34,170 bases of DNA from Sedimentisphaerales bacterium. GTDB lineage: Bacteria > Planctomycetota > Phycisphaerae > Sedimentisphaerales > Anaerobacaceae. Positions 15,007 to 23,428 of the stretch are shown one piece after another. Location of the stretch: positions 1 through 34,170 of the forward strand of contig JANQHJ010000077.1 in NCBI GenBank assembly GCA_028282745.1, given 5' to 3'. Positions within the stretch are counted from its first letter, which is position 1. Each line of letters starts with the position of its first letter. Both the position numbers and the translations under genes were made by a program. The notes beneath the pieces are model-generated. The model was given only the letters and a program-made list of their open reading frames with translations. It did not search any database and was not told the origin of the DNA.

Positions 15007-16899
15007 TTACAATCCACCGCCATACACAGATTGTTCCATATAACTACTGCCCGGCGGCCTGAGAGGCCTCCTTGTCTTTTTGACAGAGTTCTGAATATTT
15101 CTATATTGAATTCTCATGTCATCAGGCCAGTAAATCTGTTTAATTGGCATGCTTTCAATTAAGCTGCCGTCATAAGTATATAGCATCTTATAATAGTGCC
15201 TTGACCTTAGATTACTGATGCCCGCCCAATCGTCAACTATTACTGCATCAACCATTACTGCACCTGTCGAAAAATCTACCTGCTCCGGCAAAGTTGTTTC
15301 TGCAATATCAAAGCTGAATTCATTCGAAACAAAGCCTTCGGCATCTTCGTTTTGGGGCTTTTGAGGCTGCTCAATATCATCGATCCTGCCAATTTCCTCC
15401 CCCACCTGAATTGGATATTCTTTACTATGCCAATATCCCATGGCATATCGACAAACCTCAACTTTGACCGTTTTTGTTACGTCTTTAATATCTTTTGCAA
15501 AGAAGTACATTTTTTTAGGTATTTCAATCTCATCGGTTTCGAGAGTATTGCTCCAAATAATCACTTGGTTTTTGTATTGCTGATACTCCGGTTTAATCAT
15601 CGCAGTACCCGCTACAGGATTAAAAACACCAAGTCTAATCTGATATCGATACGTCTTACCCGATTCAACTGTATCATCGATTGCCCAAAACAACAGTGGT
15701 TCAGGATAAGACCGCAAGTCTTCTATATTTTCTACAAGCACCCCTTCAAATTCCTCGGCAATATCGCCGGGAGTTTCCATCTCTTGCTCTCTCCGCCGTC
15801 TTTTTTCTTCAAGCTCTTCATCGCGTCTATTGTCTTTAACTGGACGCATACGAGTAGGTAATTCATCAATTGTATCATCCGTAACATAGGTTTCTCTTTG
15901 CGTGTCTGTTCGTTTTCTGCCATCCTTTTGTTTTGAGCGGTTTTCCTCTCTCTCTCTTTCTCTTTCTTCTCTAATTCTTTGCATTTCAGCACGTCGTATT
16001 TTTGCTGATTGTTTTTCAACAACCTTAATAAATCTTGAGTGAAAACTCGGAGGGTACCAGAACTGGTCCGCCGAAGCAATCTGATATGACAGCGGTTGAA
16101 CAACCTCGGACATTATTTCAAGACTACTAAAATGTAATAGTCGAACTTTCATTCCCCCTCGAGGCAAATCCTCGACATTTTCGATTATTTCCATCATATC
16201 GCTTCTTGGATCGATCTTAAGGCGAGGTATATCCACAGGTTCAGCCCAGGAGCCGTCTTCGAGCTTCTCGCTGCGTTGCAGATGGACAGCTGCGAATATC
16301 GGCTCAGCTAAATCGGGATCGCGCCACTGAGGTTTTACCGACATCCCATTAAAAGCTTCTTCAAATGCCTCATAGAGTGAAGCTAATTCAAGTTTAGCTT
16401 CGACCGTAACCAAGTCAACATCGTTATGTTCAAATCCCAAATTCATAGAATAGAGATCATCAGCTGTATTTTCTTTAGGAAAGTAAGCAACGGCCCGCAT
16501 TCTCTCTATTTTCGGGTCTTCAATTACAGGACCGGAAGGCAGAGCATATTGCCTGCCATCCACTTCTTTACCGGGATTTTTTGGAGGGGGTATTATCGGC
16601 CCACCAAGTTTCGAATCTATTTTTACAGGAGCATTCATAGTATCAAGAAATACTTGAAGAACACTATTGTAATCCTTAGAAGATTTTGGTTTCTGGGTTA
16701 AAACATCCTCGACGATTCTCGCTTCTTTAAGAACCTCCGGATCAATCTCAGTTGGATTATAGTTTTTATTTTTGTATTCAACCTTATTTGGGCTTACTAA
16801 AACTCCGGTGAACAAAAATATTAAACATAACAACGCCAATATTGGAAGGGTAACCTTCTCAATATTATCAGCAATCAAATTTCCTACATTCTTCATCAT
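15007..16899 (-). CDS. Membrane-anchored protein of the PilM operon, unknown function
   Basis: A 630-residue protein, third in the pilM-led operon. One membrane helix lies at residues about 17-36 (VTLPILALLCLIFLFTGVLV), and the rest is predicted periplasmic. Residues about 298-376 form a highly charged Arg/Glu-rich segment (IREEREREREENRSKQ), encoded by a simple CT-rich tract near 15945-15985. After it comes a domain with LLFWAIDDTVESGKTYRYQIRLGVFNPVAGT, which looks like a beta-sandwich. It is not homologous to PilP or PilQ by any motif I can see, but its place after PilM/PilN- and PilO-like proteins suggests a structural part of a pilus or type II secretion platform. AGGGA lies eight bases before the ATG. 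Its 3' end converges on the GH2 gene with a 17-bp gap. Confidence 0.75.
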   Translation of the reverse strand: MMKNVGNLIADNIEKVTLPILALLCLIFLFTGVLVSPNKVEYKNKNYNPTEIDPEVLKEARIVEDVLTQKPKSSKDYNSVLQVFLDTMNAPVKIDSKLGGPIIPPPKNPGKEVDGRQYALPSGPVIEDPKIERMRAVAYFPKENTADDLYSMNLGFEHNDVDLVTVEAKLELASLYEAFEEAFNGMSVKPQWRDPDLAEPIFAAVHLQRSEKLEDGSWAEPVDIPRLKIDPRSDMMEIIENVEDLPRGGMKVRLLHFSSLEIMSEVVQPLSYQIASADQFWYPPSFHSRFIKVVEKQSAKIRRAEMQRIREEREREREENRSKQKDGRKRTDTQRETYVTDDTIDELPTRMRPVKDNRRDEELEEKRRRREQEMETPGDIAEEFEGVLVENIEDLRSYPEPLLFWAIDDTVESGKTYRYQIRLGVFNPVAGTAMIKPEYQQYKNQVIIWSNTLETDEIEIPKKMYFFAKDIKDVTKTVKVEVCRYAMGYWHSKEYPIQVGEEIGRIDDIEQPQKPQNEDAEGFVSNEFSFDIAETTLPEQVDFSTGAVMVDAVIVDDWAGISNLRSRHYYKMLYTYDGSLIESMPIKQIYWPDDMRIQYRNIQNSVKKTRRPLRPPGSSYMEQSVYGGGL

Positions 16900-16953
16900 T
16901 AGAATTTTCCCTGATCACAGAGAAACAATAACTTTACAGAATCCCCGTTAATA

Positions 16954-18327
16954 CTATCCACCTTCATCGTAATATTCATCAAAATCATCCTGTGAACTTT
17001 CGAGATCCTTAACCGGTACCGGTTTAATATCTTCATAAGCTCTTCTGCTGAAAATATATTCACATACTAACTCTAATTCGACAACTGCATCATCGCCATA
17101 ACGATAAAATTCGATATCCTCTTTACTATCCGCCTTAGAGCTTCCCGAAAGCGCTACAGTAAAAGCTTCAACTATAGTTATCTGGTTATGTTGAAATGTC
17201 TGCTCAGGATCAGCACCCTGCCATCCTTTAAACTTATGTTTTTTAGGACTACAGACTTGATTCATGAATTTTTGTACGCTTTTAGCATTTATTACAACAG
17301 CAAATCGAAAGCGTGTCACGTCCCAGTCTTCATTAGAAAGGCGTTTAGTATGAGCACTAGTTACACTCTCGGTTACTGCAGAAATGTTAGGATCCATCAA
17401 ATAAAACGGAGACTCGGCCTCTCCTTGTGCACCTTTTTGGTTTTTAGTAATTTCTGGTGAAAAATCAATAAATACCAGGTGTTTGACCGGACAATCCAAA
17501 ACATTTTTGCAGCTCTTATTCATAGCTGATATACTACTAAAAACATCTTCAATCATCCAATATCCTATTTGCCAAAACCAACAGTTTTTAAGCGCATCCT
17601 GCTCATCAACATATTCAAAAACTTTGGAGGATGATTGCTGACTATGCTCAGGTTTGGCCCAATATAAATAACCGGCAATATCGAGTGGATCAGCATAGAA
17701 AGACGCACTTCTGGCAGCCTCTAAACATATTTCATCAATGATAGCCTGCTCGACCTCGTCTCCCTGGTCACTTGCTCTACGTGATGTTTTTCTCGCACGT
17801 TTACTGCTACTCAACTCCATACCGATTGTCTCTGTCATAGAACTTGTTCTTGTAACAGCTATTTCGATCTCCTGTCGACTTGGACATTGCCTGGCCTTAT
17901 GTTGCGTCATTAAATTCTCTATACTCTGCCGATAAGCCTGCCCAAAACCCCAATAAACTGATATCGATTTATCTTTGGATTCGGGAAATAATCCATACTG
18001 AAGAAGTTCTCTTTGTGTCGTTTGCATGGACATTTTAGATATATGATTTACATCGGCAGCCAAAGCATCCTGATATTTTTTTTCTTCTTTCCACTGATCC
18101 CGTGAAATCTCCTGGGATTGTAATCTCTGTATGGCTTTAGCATTTTTGACACTTTGATTTCGTATCGATTTTTTTAGATTGCTGCTCATTAAAGGCCTGA
18201 CACCAAACAAAATCACCAGAGCTATCAAAAAGATAATCAAGGGCAAAAGATATGCGGTGTAGCTGCGCAAAAATTCCAGCTTGGATAACACTTGTTTTAT
18301 TTGTGCCGCATCAATTTTCTTGCTCAT
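16954..18327 (-). CDS. PilO-like bitopic membrane protein of the PilM operon
   Basis: A 457-residue protein with a cytoplasmic N-terminus, a single helix at about residues 26-46 (AYLLPLIIFLIALVILFGVRPL) and a following coiled coil (KNAKAIQRLQSQEISRDQWKEEKKYQDALA). This layout matches PilO or PilN/GspM-type inner-membrane assembly proteins, though the protein is roughly twice as long as PilO and its C-terminal half has no family signature I recognise. A longer reading frame starts at a TTG at 18345; I chose the ATG at 18327 because AGGA sits six bases ahead of it. It follows the pilM-like gene by 24 bp and precedes the 630-residue gene by 54 bp, all on one strand. The role as an alignment-complex part is inferred from context. 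Confidence 0.75.
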   Translation of the reverse strand: MSKKIDAAQIKQVLSKLEFLRSYTAYLLPLIIFLIALVILFGVRPLMSSNLKKSIRNQSVKNAKAIQRLQSQEISRDQWKEEKKYQDALAADVNHISKMSMQTTQRELLQYGLFPESKDKSISVYWGFGQAYRQSIENLMTQHKARQCPSRQEIEIAVTRTSSMTETIGMELSSSKRARKTSRRASDQGDEVEQAIIDEICLEAARSASFYADPLDIAGYLYWAKPEHSQQSSSKVFEYVDEQDALKNCWFWQIGYWMIEDVFSSISAMNKSCKNVLDCPVKHLVFIDFSPEITKNQKGAQGEAESPFYLMDPNISAVTESVTSAHTKRLSNEDWDVTRFRFAVVINAKSVQKFMNQVCSPKKHKFKGWQGADPEQTFQHNQITIVEAFTVALSGSSKADSKEDIEFYRYGDDAVVELELVCEYIFSRRAYEDIKPVPVKDLESSQDDFDEYYDEGG

Positions 18328-18351
18328 TTCAATTCCTGGCAACAATAATCC

Positions 18352-20493
18352 TTACAACTGTTCATTATAAGTGTCTGTCAGATCACTTTGATCTTTAAGC
18401 CAAAGTAACTTAAAATTCAGAACGAACCACTGGTCATTTGTTTTGTACAGTTCTCGTTCGCTTTTATCTCGCATTATATTCCCCTGTTCATCAGTAATGG
18501 GAACGCTGCTTATTGTTTCCCTGGTCATAGGATCGACCAGCACTATATTGTCCCCGCGATATCCTGCTCTCGAATCCCTCATATTGTCCAATTGAATTTC
18601 TACTTTTTCCTGCCCAATCCCCTGAGGCATAGTGGTTCCGGTAACCACAGGCCGTATTATCGGTTCAAAATGTTCCGATTTTGTTTTATCATAAATCCTG
18701 AAAGGGCAATTTCCATCCACAATTTCATTTGGATGTGCTAACCAGGTCACCAATCCCCATTTTCTTTTATCATCACCAATACCTGCGGGATCAAGCAGCT
18801 CCATGGGAAATTCATAAGGGCTGTAGCCTGCAATGGCAATAACAAATCCCGGCCCATTAATGGCTTGCCCTGCTTCTTCTTCCATAAATATATTACGTTC
18901 GGGTTTACTGCCGAATTTTGAAGTTGATAATTCTGAAAAACTTTGATCCAAAGATGCCGCAGCGATATTATCTACGTACTTGATTTTAATGCCTGTTATA
19001 AATAGCTGTCTTCGCTGTTTTCTCGGGGTCTTTAAAACAGTTGCCACGTCACCACGGTGAAATGCCTCGTAAAGTTCCTTTTGCAATGAATCTTCATAAG
19101 CATCTGGTAAAGATGAAGTTATTAAATTATAAATCGAAGGTATTATTTCGCGATGCTGGAACATTTCATTAGCTTTATCAATCAAGGCTTGCGACTGTAC
19201 ACCGCGACTTTCTTGCTCATTGAGCAGGCTATCAGCATCTTCAGCTTCAGCAATTATTCTGTTTATCTGGTTTCTTTCATTAGTCAGTTTTTTATACCGG
19301 GCACTGTCAAGCATAATCCTGCCTACAGAAAGAATTGAAATAATAAGCAAAGCAATAGTACCAAGAGTGATAAATTTGGCTTTGTTTGCCATTGCCATCG
19401 AACTTGCTATTGCCCTGGGTAACAGGTTGCTCTCAATTTTTCCTAAACCGAGTTCTTGCAAACCCAACCCGTAAACAACAGCTAAGTTATTAATATTCTC
19501 ACCATACTTTGCGGAAGAAACATCTTCGGTCAGCTGAACCTTTCTAAACGAATCAAGTCTCTCTACCGAAATTTGCAAAGTCTGCTGTAAATATTTAAGC
19601 AAACCTCTTAATTTTGTACCGCCTCCCAATGCCACGATATGGGTGATTTTGCTATCGGGATTACTATTGCCGTAGAAGCCGAGTGATCGCTGTACCTCTC
19701 CGGCAAAATCTGTAAATACAGGCCTCATTGCCTGGAACACCTGTCTGGCATACTTGCTCATAGCTGCAGAGCGTTTAAGTTTTTCAGCCTTACTAAAATT
19801 AATTTTAAACGCTTCACTTATCGCATTGGTAAAAGAGTTTCCGCCCATAGGAATACATCTTTGCCAAACGCCGGATCTGGTACATACTACTAAGTCGGTA
19901 TTCTCTGCACCAATATTAATGACAGCCACGGCTTTTCGATCGGACTTAAATAGTTCCGGCCTATCAAAAAGAACGTAGTTGTAAAGTGCCATTGGTGACA
20001 TTTGAACGGTACTGACATGAATATCTTCGTTAATAAGATATTCGAGTTCATGAGTTACGGTTTCGTTCTTGATGGCAAAGATACCGATACGCGTTTGCTC
20101 TTCATTGGGCTTGCTCATCAACTGCCAGTCCCACTGCACCTCACTCATATCGAATGGAATCTGCATTCCGGCCTCAAGCTGCACTACCTGATCCATTTTC
20201 TTTTCTTCTACAGGCGGCAGATTAACAAATCGAGCGAAGCTGTTCTGGCTGGGTACCGCAATGATTACAGGATCTTTACCAAGGTCGTGGTCACGTGCGA
20301 ATTGACGCAGGCTAAGTGCTATCAATTCATCTTTTTCTATTTCAGTGATACCGGGCGAGCTTAAGACCTTGCCGTATGGAATGTTGTTGAAATCGAGTAC
20401 CTGTACATTACTATCGGCAGCGCCCAATTTAAGTGCTTTAAGAGATTCGTTTCCAATCTCAATCGCCCATACACTACCGGTATATGCTGCCAT
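18352..20493 (-). CDS. pilM: PilM-like ATPase fused to a PilN-like membrane segment
   Basis: A 713-residue protein. Residues 1 to about 350 are the actin-like PilM fold: VWAIEIGNESLKALKLG at the start, AVINIGAENTDLVVC in the middle and HIVALGGGTKLRGLLKYLQ near the end of the fold. A membrane helix follows (about 372-392, FITLGTIALLIISILSVG) and a coiled coil (KKLTNERNQINRIIAEAEDADSLL), which is the architecture of PilN. In most bacteria PilM is soluble and binds a separate PilN; here both seem joined. About 300 further residues, with beta-rich sequence and no motif I know, complete it. It belongs to a type IV pilus or type II secretion inner-membrane platform. The ATG at 20493 gives a PilM-like N-terminus; an upstream TTG at 20505 would add four residues. 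No pilQ, pilT or pilin gene is in view. Confidence 0.85.
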   Translation of the reverse strand: MAAYTGSVWAIEIGNESLKALKLGAADSNVQVLDFNNIPYGKVLSSPGITEIEKDELIALSLRQFARDHDLGKDPVIIAVPSQNSFARFVNLPPVEEKKMDQVVQLEAGMQIPFDMSEVQWDWQLMSKPNEEQTRIGIFAIKNETVTHELEYLINEDIHVSTVQMSPMALYNYVLFDRPELFKSDRKAVAVINIGAENTDLVVCTRSGVWQRCIPMGGNSFTNAISEAFKINFSKAEKLKRSAAMSKYARQVFQAMRPVFTDFAGEVQRSLGFYGNSNPDSKITHIVALGGGTKLRGLLKYLQQTLQISVERLDSFRKVQLTEDVSSAKYGENINNLAVVYGLGLQELGLGKIESNLLPRAIASSMAMANKAKFITLGTIALLIISILSVGRIMLDSARYKKLTNERNQINRIIAEAEDADSLLNEQESRGVQSQALIDKANEMFQHREIIPSIYNLITSSLPDAYEDSLQKELYEAFHRGDVATVLKTPRKQRRQLFITGIKIKYVDNIAAASLDQSFSELSTSKFGSKPERNIFMEEEAGQAINGPGFVIAIAGYSPYEFPMELLDPAGIGDDKRKWGLVTWLAHPNEIVDGNCPFRIYDKTKSEHFEPIIRPVVTGTTMPQGIGQEKVEIQLDNMRDSRAGYRGDNIVLVDPMTRETISSVPITDEQGNIMRDKSERELYKTNDQWFVLNFKLLWLKDQSDLTDTYNEQL

Positions 20494-20576
20494 ACTCAAC
20501 CCCAACTATAAATTACCTGTCTAAACAATAAGAGCAGGTGTTGTAATTACCATGATATAAATATAAATTATACCAC

Positions 20577-21953
20577 ATGTTAAAAACTTATGCCATAGAT
20601 ACCCTTGGCTGTAAAGTCAATCAATATGAGAGCAGGCAGATGAAACTGCTGCTTGAACAGCTCGGCCTGACCACTACTGTATCCGCCGAGAAGCCGGACA
20701 TTGTAATTGTCAATACCTGCTGCGTTACTCATATCGCTTCAGCCAAAAGCCGTCAATATATCCGCAAAGCCCTAAAAAATTCGATTGTAGTAGTAGTCGG
20801 CTGTCTTACCGCCGCCCCTGCAGATGAATTACGCGATCTTGGCGAAAACATCTACCTGATAAAAAACAGGTCAAATTTAGTAACTGAATTGAGCAGGATT
20901 GCACTGGGTCAATCCCCCTCAAAACGACATAATCAAGGCCTTGATATTAAAGACCCAAGCTCAACTATTAAAACACAAAATAGCCCTAAAATCAAGGACA
21001 AAAATCCCCCTAAGCCACCGAAACTCCCCGATTTAACAGAATTTAGTAATCAAACGCGAGCTTTTTTGAAGGTTCAGGACGGCTGTGACAGTTATTGTAC
21101 ATATTGTATCATACCCAAAGTTCGCCCGGACATTCAAAACAGGGACATAAAGTCTATCCTTAATGAAGCGCAAAACCTTGTAGAAGCAGGACATAAGGAA
21201 ATTGTCCTTACCGGTATAAATCTCGGGGCCTATGGCAGGGAAACTACTAAAAGAAGACTATGGCAAAATAATGGACAGGATTATCTGCCAGAATTAGTAG
21301 CTGAACTTGCGAAAGTACCGGGATTGGCACGGATACGACTTAGTTCGCTCAATCCACAGGACATTTCTGAGCAATTGCTGGCCGTTTTTGTAAAAAATAA
21401 AAATATATTACCTCATTTGCATCTATCTTTACAGTCCGGTTCAAGCAGTGTTTTAAAACGAATGGCACGTCAATATACAGCGAATGATTACCTCGAAAAA
21501 GTCGAAATGATAAAGGATCGGCTCAAAGCCCCCGCTATTACTACGGATATTATTGTTGGCTTTGTTGGTGAGACTGACTCTGAATTTAAGGAAACGCTGG
21601 ACTTTGCTAAAGAGGTCGGCTTTTCGAGGATCCATGTATTTAGCTATTCAAAACGAGCTGGTACAGCTGCTGCAAAAATGAAACCGCACATAAAACCACA
21701 GGTAATTAAAAGCAGGGCCGCCGAGCTTCAAGAATTAGCTGATGATCTAGCTTACGATTTTCGACAGCAGTTCATAGGCAAAACCGCTGAGGTATTGGTC
21801 GAAAATATAAAAGATGGTTTTGCAATAGGCCGGGCAGAGAGATATTTCCAGGTAAAAATCGAAAACCCACCCGAAAATTTGGCCAAAGGCCAAATAATAA
21901 AAACCAAACTAATAAAAAACCAAAAAGACCACGCCATATCAATTCCTGTTTGA
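20577..21953 (+). CDS. mtaB: MtaB-type tRNA methylthiotransferase
   Basis: A 458-residue radical-SAM enzyme of the MiaB/MtaB family. The N-terminal UPF0004 domain starts YAIDTLGCKVNQYESRQM with conserved cysteines in TLGC, VNTCC and VVGC for the second iron-sulfur cluster. The radical SAM cluster is C170, C174 and C177 (CDSYCTYC). The later LHLSLQSGSSSVLKRMARQYT and ITTDIIVGFVGET stretches are typical. The KVNQYES motif and overall length favour MtaB, which thiomethylates t6A at position 37 of tRNAs reading ANN codons, over MiaB. Residues about 118-160 are a Pro/Lys-rich insertion (KDKNPPKPPKLP) between domains. The C-terminal TRAM domain is short but present. No clear ribosome binding site precedes the ATG. 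It is divergent from pilM by 83 bp. Confidence 0.9.
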   Translation: MLKTYAIDTLGCKVNQYESRQMKLLLEQLGLTTTVSAEKPDIVIVNTCCVTHIASAKSRQYIRKALKNSIVVVVGCLTAAPADELRDLGENIYLIKNRSNLVTELSRIALGQSPSKRHNQGLDIKDPSSTIKTQNSPKIKDKNPPKPPKLPDLTEFSNQTRAFLKVQDGCDSYCTYCIIPKVRPDIQNRDIKSILNEAQNLVEAGHKEIVLTGINLGAYGRETTKRRLWQNNGQDYLPELVAELAKVPGLARIRLSSLNPQDISEQLLAVFVKNKNILPHLHLSLQSGSSSVLKRMARQYTANDYLEKVEMIKDRLKAPAITTDIIVGFVGETDSEFKETLDFAKEVGFSRIHVFSYSKRAGTAAAKMKPHIKPQVIKSRAAELQELADDLAYDFRQQFIGKTAEVLVENIKDGFAIGRAERYFQVKIENPPENLAKGQIIKTKLIKNQKDHAISIPV

Positions 21954-22017
21954 TAATAAGTTCTAATGTCTAAATCCTAAATTCTAAACAATATATAATT
22001 TTCAAAATCCAAATTCA

Positions 22018-22134
22018 CCGCCCACAGGTGGCGGAGTTATCTCGACCGAAGTGGAGAGATCCATTCACTTGTCATTCCCGCGAAAGCGGGAATCCACGTT
22101 TTAGGATTTCTGGATTCCGCATCAAGTGCGGAAT
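22018..22134. repeat. Cluster of REP-like palindromes
   Basis: Four short inverted repeats stand in a row: CCGCC/GGCGG (22018-22022 with 22030-22034); ATCTC/GAGAT (22039-22043 with 22056-22060); ATTCCCGC-GAAA-GCGGGAAT (22074-22093, perfect 8-bp stem, GAAA loop); and ATTCCGCA/TGCGGAAT (22114-22121 with 22127-22134). Elements reading TCATTCCCGCGAAAGCGGGA are widespread interspersed REP-type repeats in bacteria. No transposase is near. They lie 65 bp after mtaB and may also serve as its terminator. Confidence 0.75.
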
Positions 22135-22145
22135 AACATCGAAAG

Positions 22146-22262
22146 CCAATTAATTGGGTTCGTTTTTGGCTTTTTACAAAAATGTAGTTTTGATGTATCT
22201 CCTTTTCTCATTATTATTTGTGTCATTTTTACGTCGTAAAAATTGGGTTCGTTTTGCATAAA
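22146..22262 (-). repeat. Interspersed repeat of the NEPNF type
   Basis: The 14-base sequence ATTGGGTTCGTTTT occurs at 22153-22166 and again at 22242-22255. A perfect 12-bp palindrome (CCAATTAATTGG, 22146-22157) and a TTTTTACG/CGTAAAAA palindrome (22226-22233 with 22235-22242) accompany it. On the minus strand the repeat would translate as NEPNF and KTNPI. From memory, short ORFs with these peptides recur in Phycisphaerae genomes as part of a dispersed repeat, so I do not call a gene. Confidence 0.55.
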
Positions 22263-22323
22263 AAGGTGTAGTTGGACACATGGGTTTTGGCACAAAATGT
22301 CCAACAGTTTTGAGTTCTTAGTT

Positions 22324-22446
22324 TTAAGTTAATAGCAATTTGCATGGAATAATCCCTGTATCTAAGGCATCTTCGATTTTTTTCTGGAAATCAGGATTTT
22401 TAATCTGTCTTTGATAATATATGTTTTTCTATAAACACGTGCGCAT
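22324..22446 (-). pseudogene. Possible remnant of a small gene
   Basis: On the minus strand, ATG at 22444-22446 opens a 41-codon frame interrupted by TAG at codon 6. The 34 residues after the stop read like real protein (YYQRQIKNPDFQKKIEDALD, ending in IIPCKLLLT and TAA). Composition and a clean terminal stop suggest the end of a decayed or disrupted gene, but it is short and unrecognised, and chance cannot be excluded. Confidence 0.25.
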
Positions 22447-22504
22447 GTTAACAGAATATCAAATTTTTGTCAAGAGAAAATTTTTAAAAATTTTAAATTT
22501 TTTT

Positions 22505-22563
22505 AACCATAGAGGGTGTCCCCTGCTTACTGCATGCAGTGACAGGTGAGAACACAGAGATAC
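22505..22563 (+). repeat. CACAGAG-type interspersed repeat with an internal palindrome
   Basis: ACCATAGAGGG and AACACAGAGAT are halves of a common interspersed repeat (often translated HREHRGHRE). Between them lies a hairpin with a perfect 12-bp palindrome ACTGCATGCAGT at 22529-22540, flanked by CCTG/CAGG arms (22522-22525 and 22543-22546), as if a small palindromic unit had been inserted. A related repeat lies inverted at 25715-25743. Confidence 0.5.
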
Positions 22564-22678
22564 AGTAAAAATTAGATAGCAAAATGCAAAATTACAAAGT
22601 AAAATTAGAAAATAAAAGTCGGGGGTCTTTTAATGGGAACTCCGCAAAAATTAACTTTAAGATGATATAGGATATCAC

Positions 22679-23251
22679 ATGTTAAAGTGGTTCAAAATTC
22701 TGACCTATGGTACTAATATCTTGGACCGCCTTTTTGGAAAAACGAAAAAGAATGAGTCATCTAAAGGCGCTAATACAAACATGAAAGCGAAGCAAAAAAC
22801 AGTTGGAGATAATTCTCCGTCAATTATCACACAAGGACCGAACAGTCCTGTTACTGTAAATTACCCTAACAATGAAACCAAAGAACAACAAACCTCAGAA
22901 AACATATTGGACATGACCCCTAAGGGTATTATAGATGATCTTAGAAATACGCCTCCATATCAAAGACAAGATAAGGCCAAATACTATATTGGTTCAAAAG
23001 TGAAATGGAAGCTTTATTTGAGTCATGTTGAGATATCAGAGGGGGACACCGCGCAGTTTGCTATGAGTACATTTAATACAACAGATAATGTAAAGCCAGA
23101 TAATGCATACTATACTTCAATTACCTGTGAAATTGAAGTTTCCAACTATCCACAGCTAAAACGTGCGAAAGAAGGCACGGAAGTATTGGTATCTGGGGAA
23201 ATTGCCGATGTGGATATTCTTCATATTTCGTTATCTAATGTCTCGCTATAA
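22679..23251 (+). CDS. Small protein with OB-fold-like C-terminal domain
   Basis: A 190-residue protein with three parts. The first 20 residues are hydrophobic/aromatic (MLKWFKILTYGTNILDRLFG) and could bind a membrane weakly, though they are not a normal signal peptide. Residues about 22-75 are a low-complexity linker with GDNSPSIITQGPNSPVTVNY, a style common in small proteins of accessory regions. Residues about 80-190 (PKGIIDDLRNTPPYQRQDKAKYYIGSKVKWKLYLSHVEI through VLVSGEIADVDILHISLSNVSL) have the alternating pattern of a five-stranded OB fold of the tRNA-anti-like type. Binding of nucleic acid or protein is possible, not shown. AGGA precedes the ATG. It is single and lies in the accessory island, 374 bp before the methyltransferase gene. 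The fold is my inference. Confidence 0.7.
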   Translation: MLKWFKILTYGTNILDRLFGKTKKNESSKGANTNMKAKQKTVGDNSPSIITQGPNSPVTVNYPNNETKEQQTSENILDMTPKGIIDDLRNTPPYQRQDKAKYYIGSKVKWKLYLSHVEISEGDTAQFAMSTFNTTDNVKPDNAYYTSITCEIEVSNYPQLKRAKEGTEVLVSGEIADVDILHISLSNVSL

Positions 23252-23409
23252 ATTAAGTGATTTTTGATTGAGGCAATACTCTAAATCCTAAAAATGCAAC
23301 TTTACAGCAAACTTGCACAGGTTTATAATACAGCGATAGATGAGTAAATAACTGCGAATGAACACGGATTTAAGGGAAGAATAATAAGGTAAATTGAAAA
23401 ATTAAGTTG

Positions 23410-23426
23410 AAAGTTCACTGAACTTT
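23410..23426 (+). terminator. Short palindrome, possible terminator of the OB-fold gene
   Basis: AAAGTTCA-C-TGAACTTT is a perfect 8-bp inverted repeat about one base and is followed by TT. It could terminate the OB-fold gene or be an operator for the methyltransferase module. It starts 158 bp after the stop codon. The stretch between holds only a partial interspersed-repeat-like sequence (ACTGCGAATGAACACGGATT at about 23351-23370). Confidence 0.35.
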
Positions 23427-23428
23427 TT

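Noticed and set aside
22122-22304. 60-codon minus-strand frame containing NEPNF and KTNPI
   Set aside because: It consists of a duplicated 14-mer and palindromes and has no ribosome binding site; it fits an interspersed repeat better than a gene.
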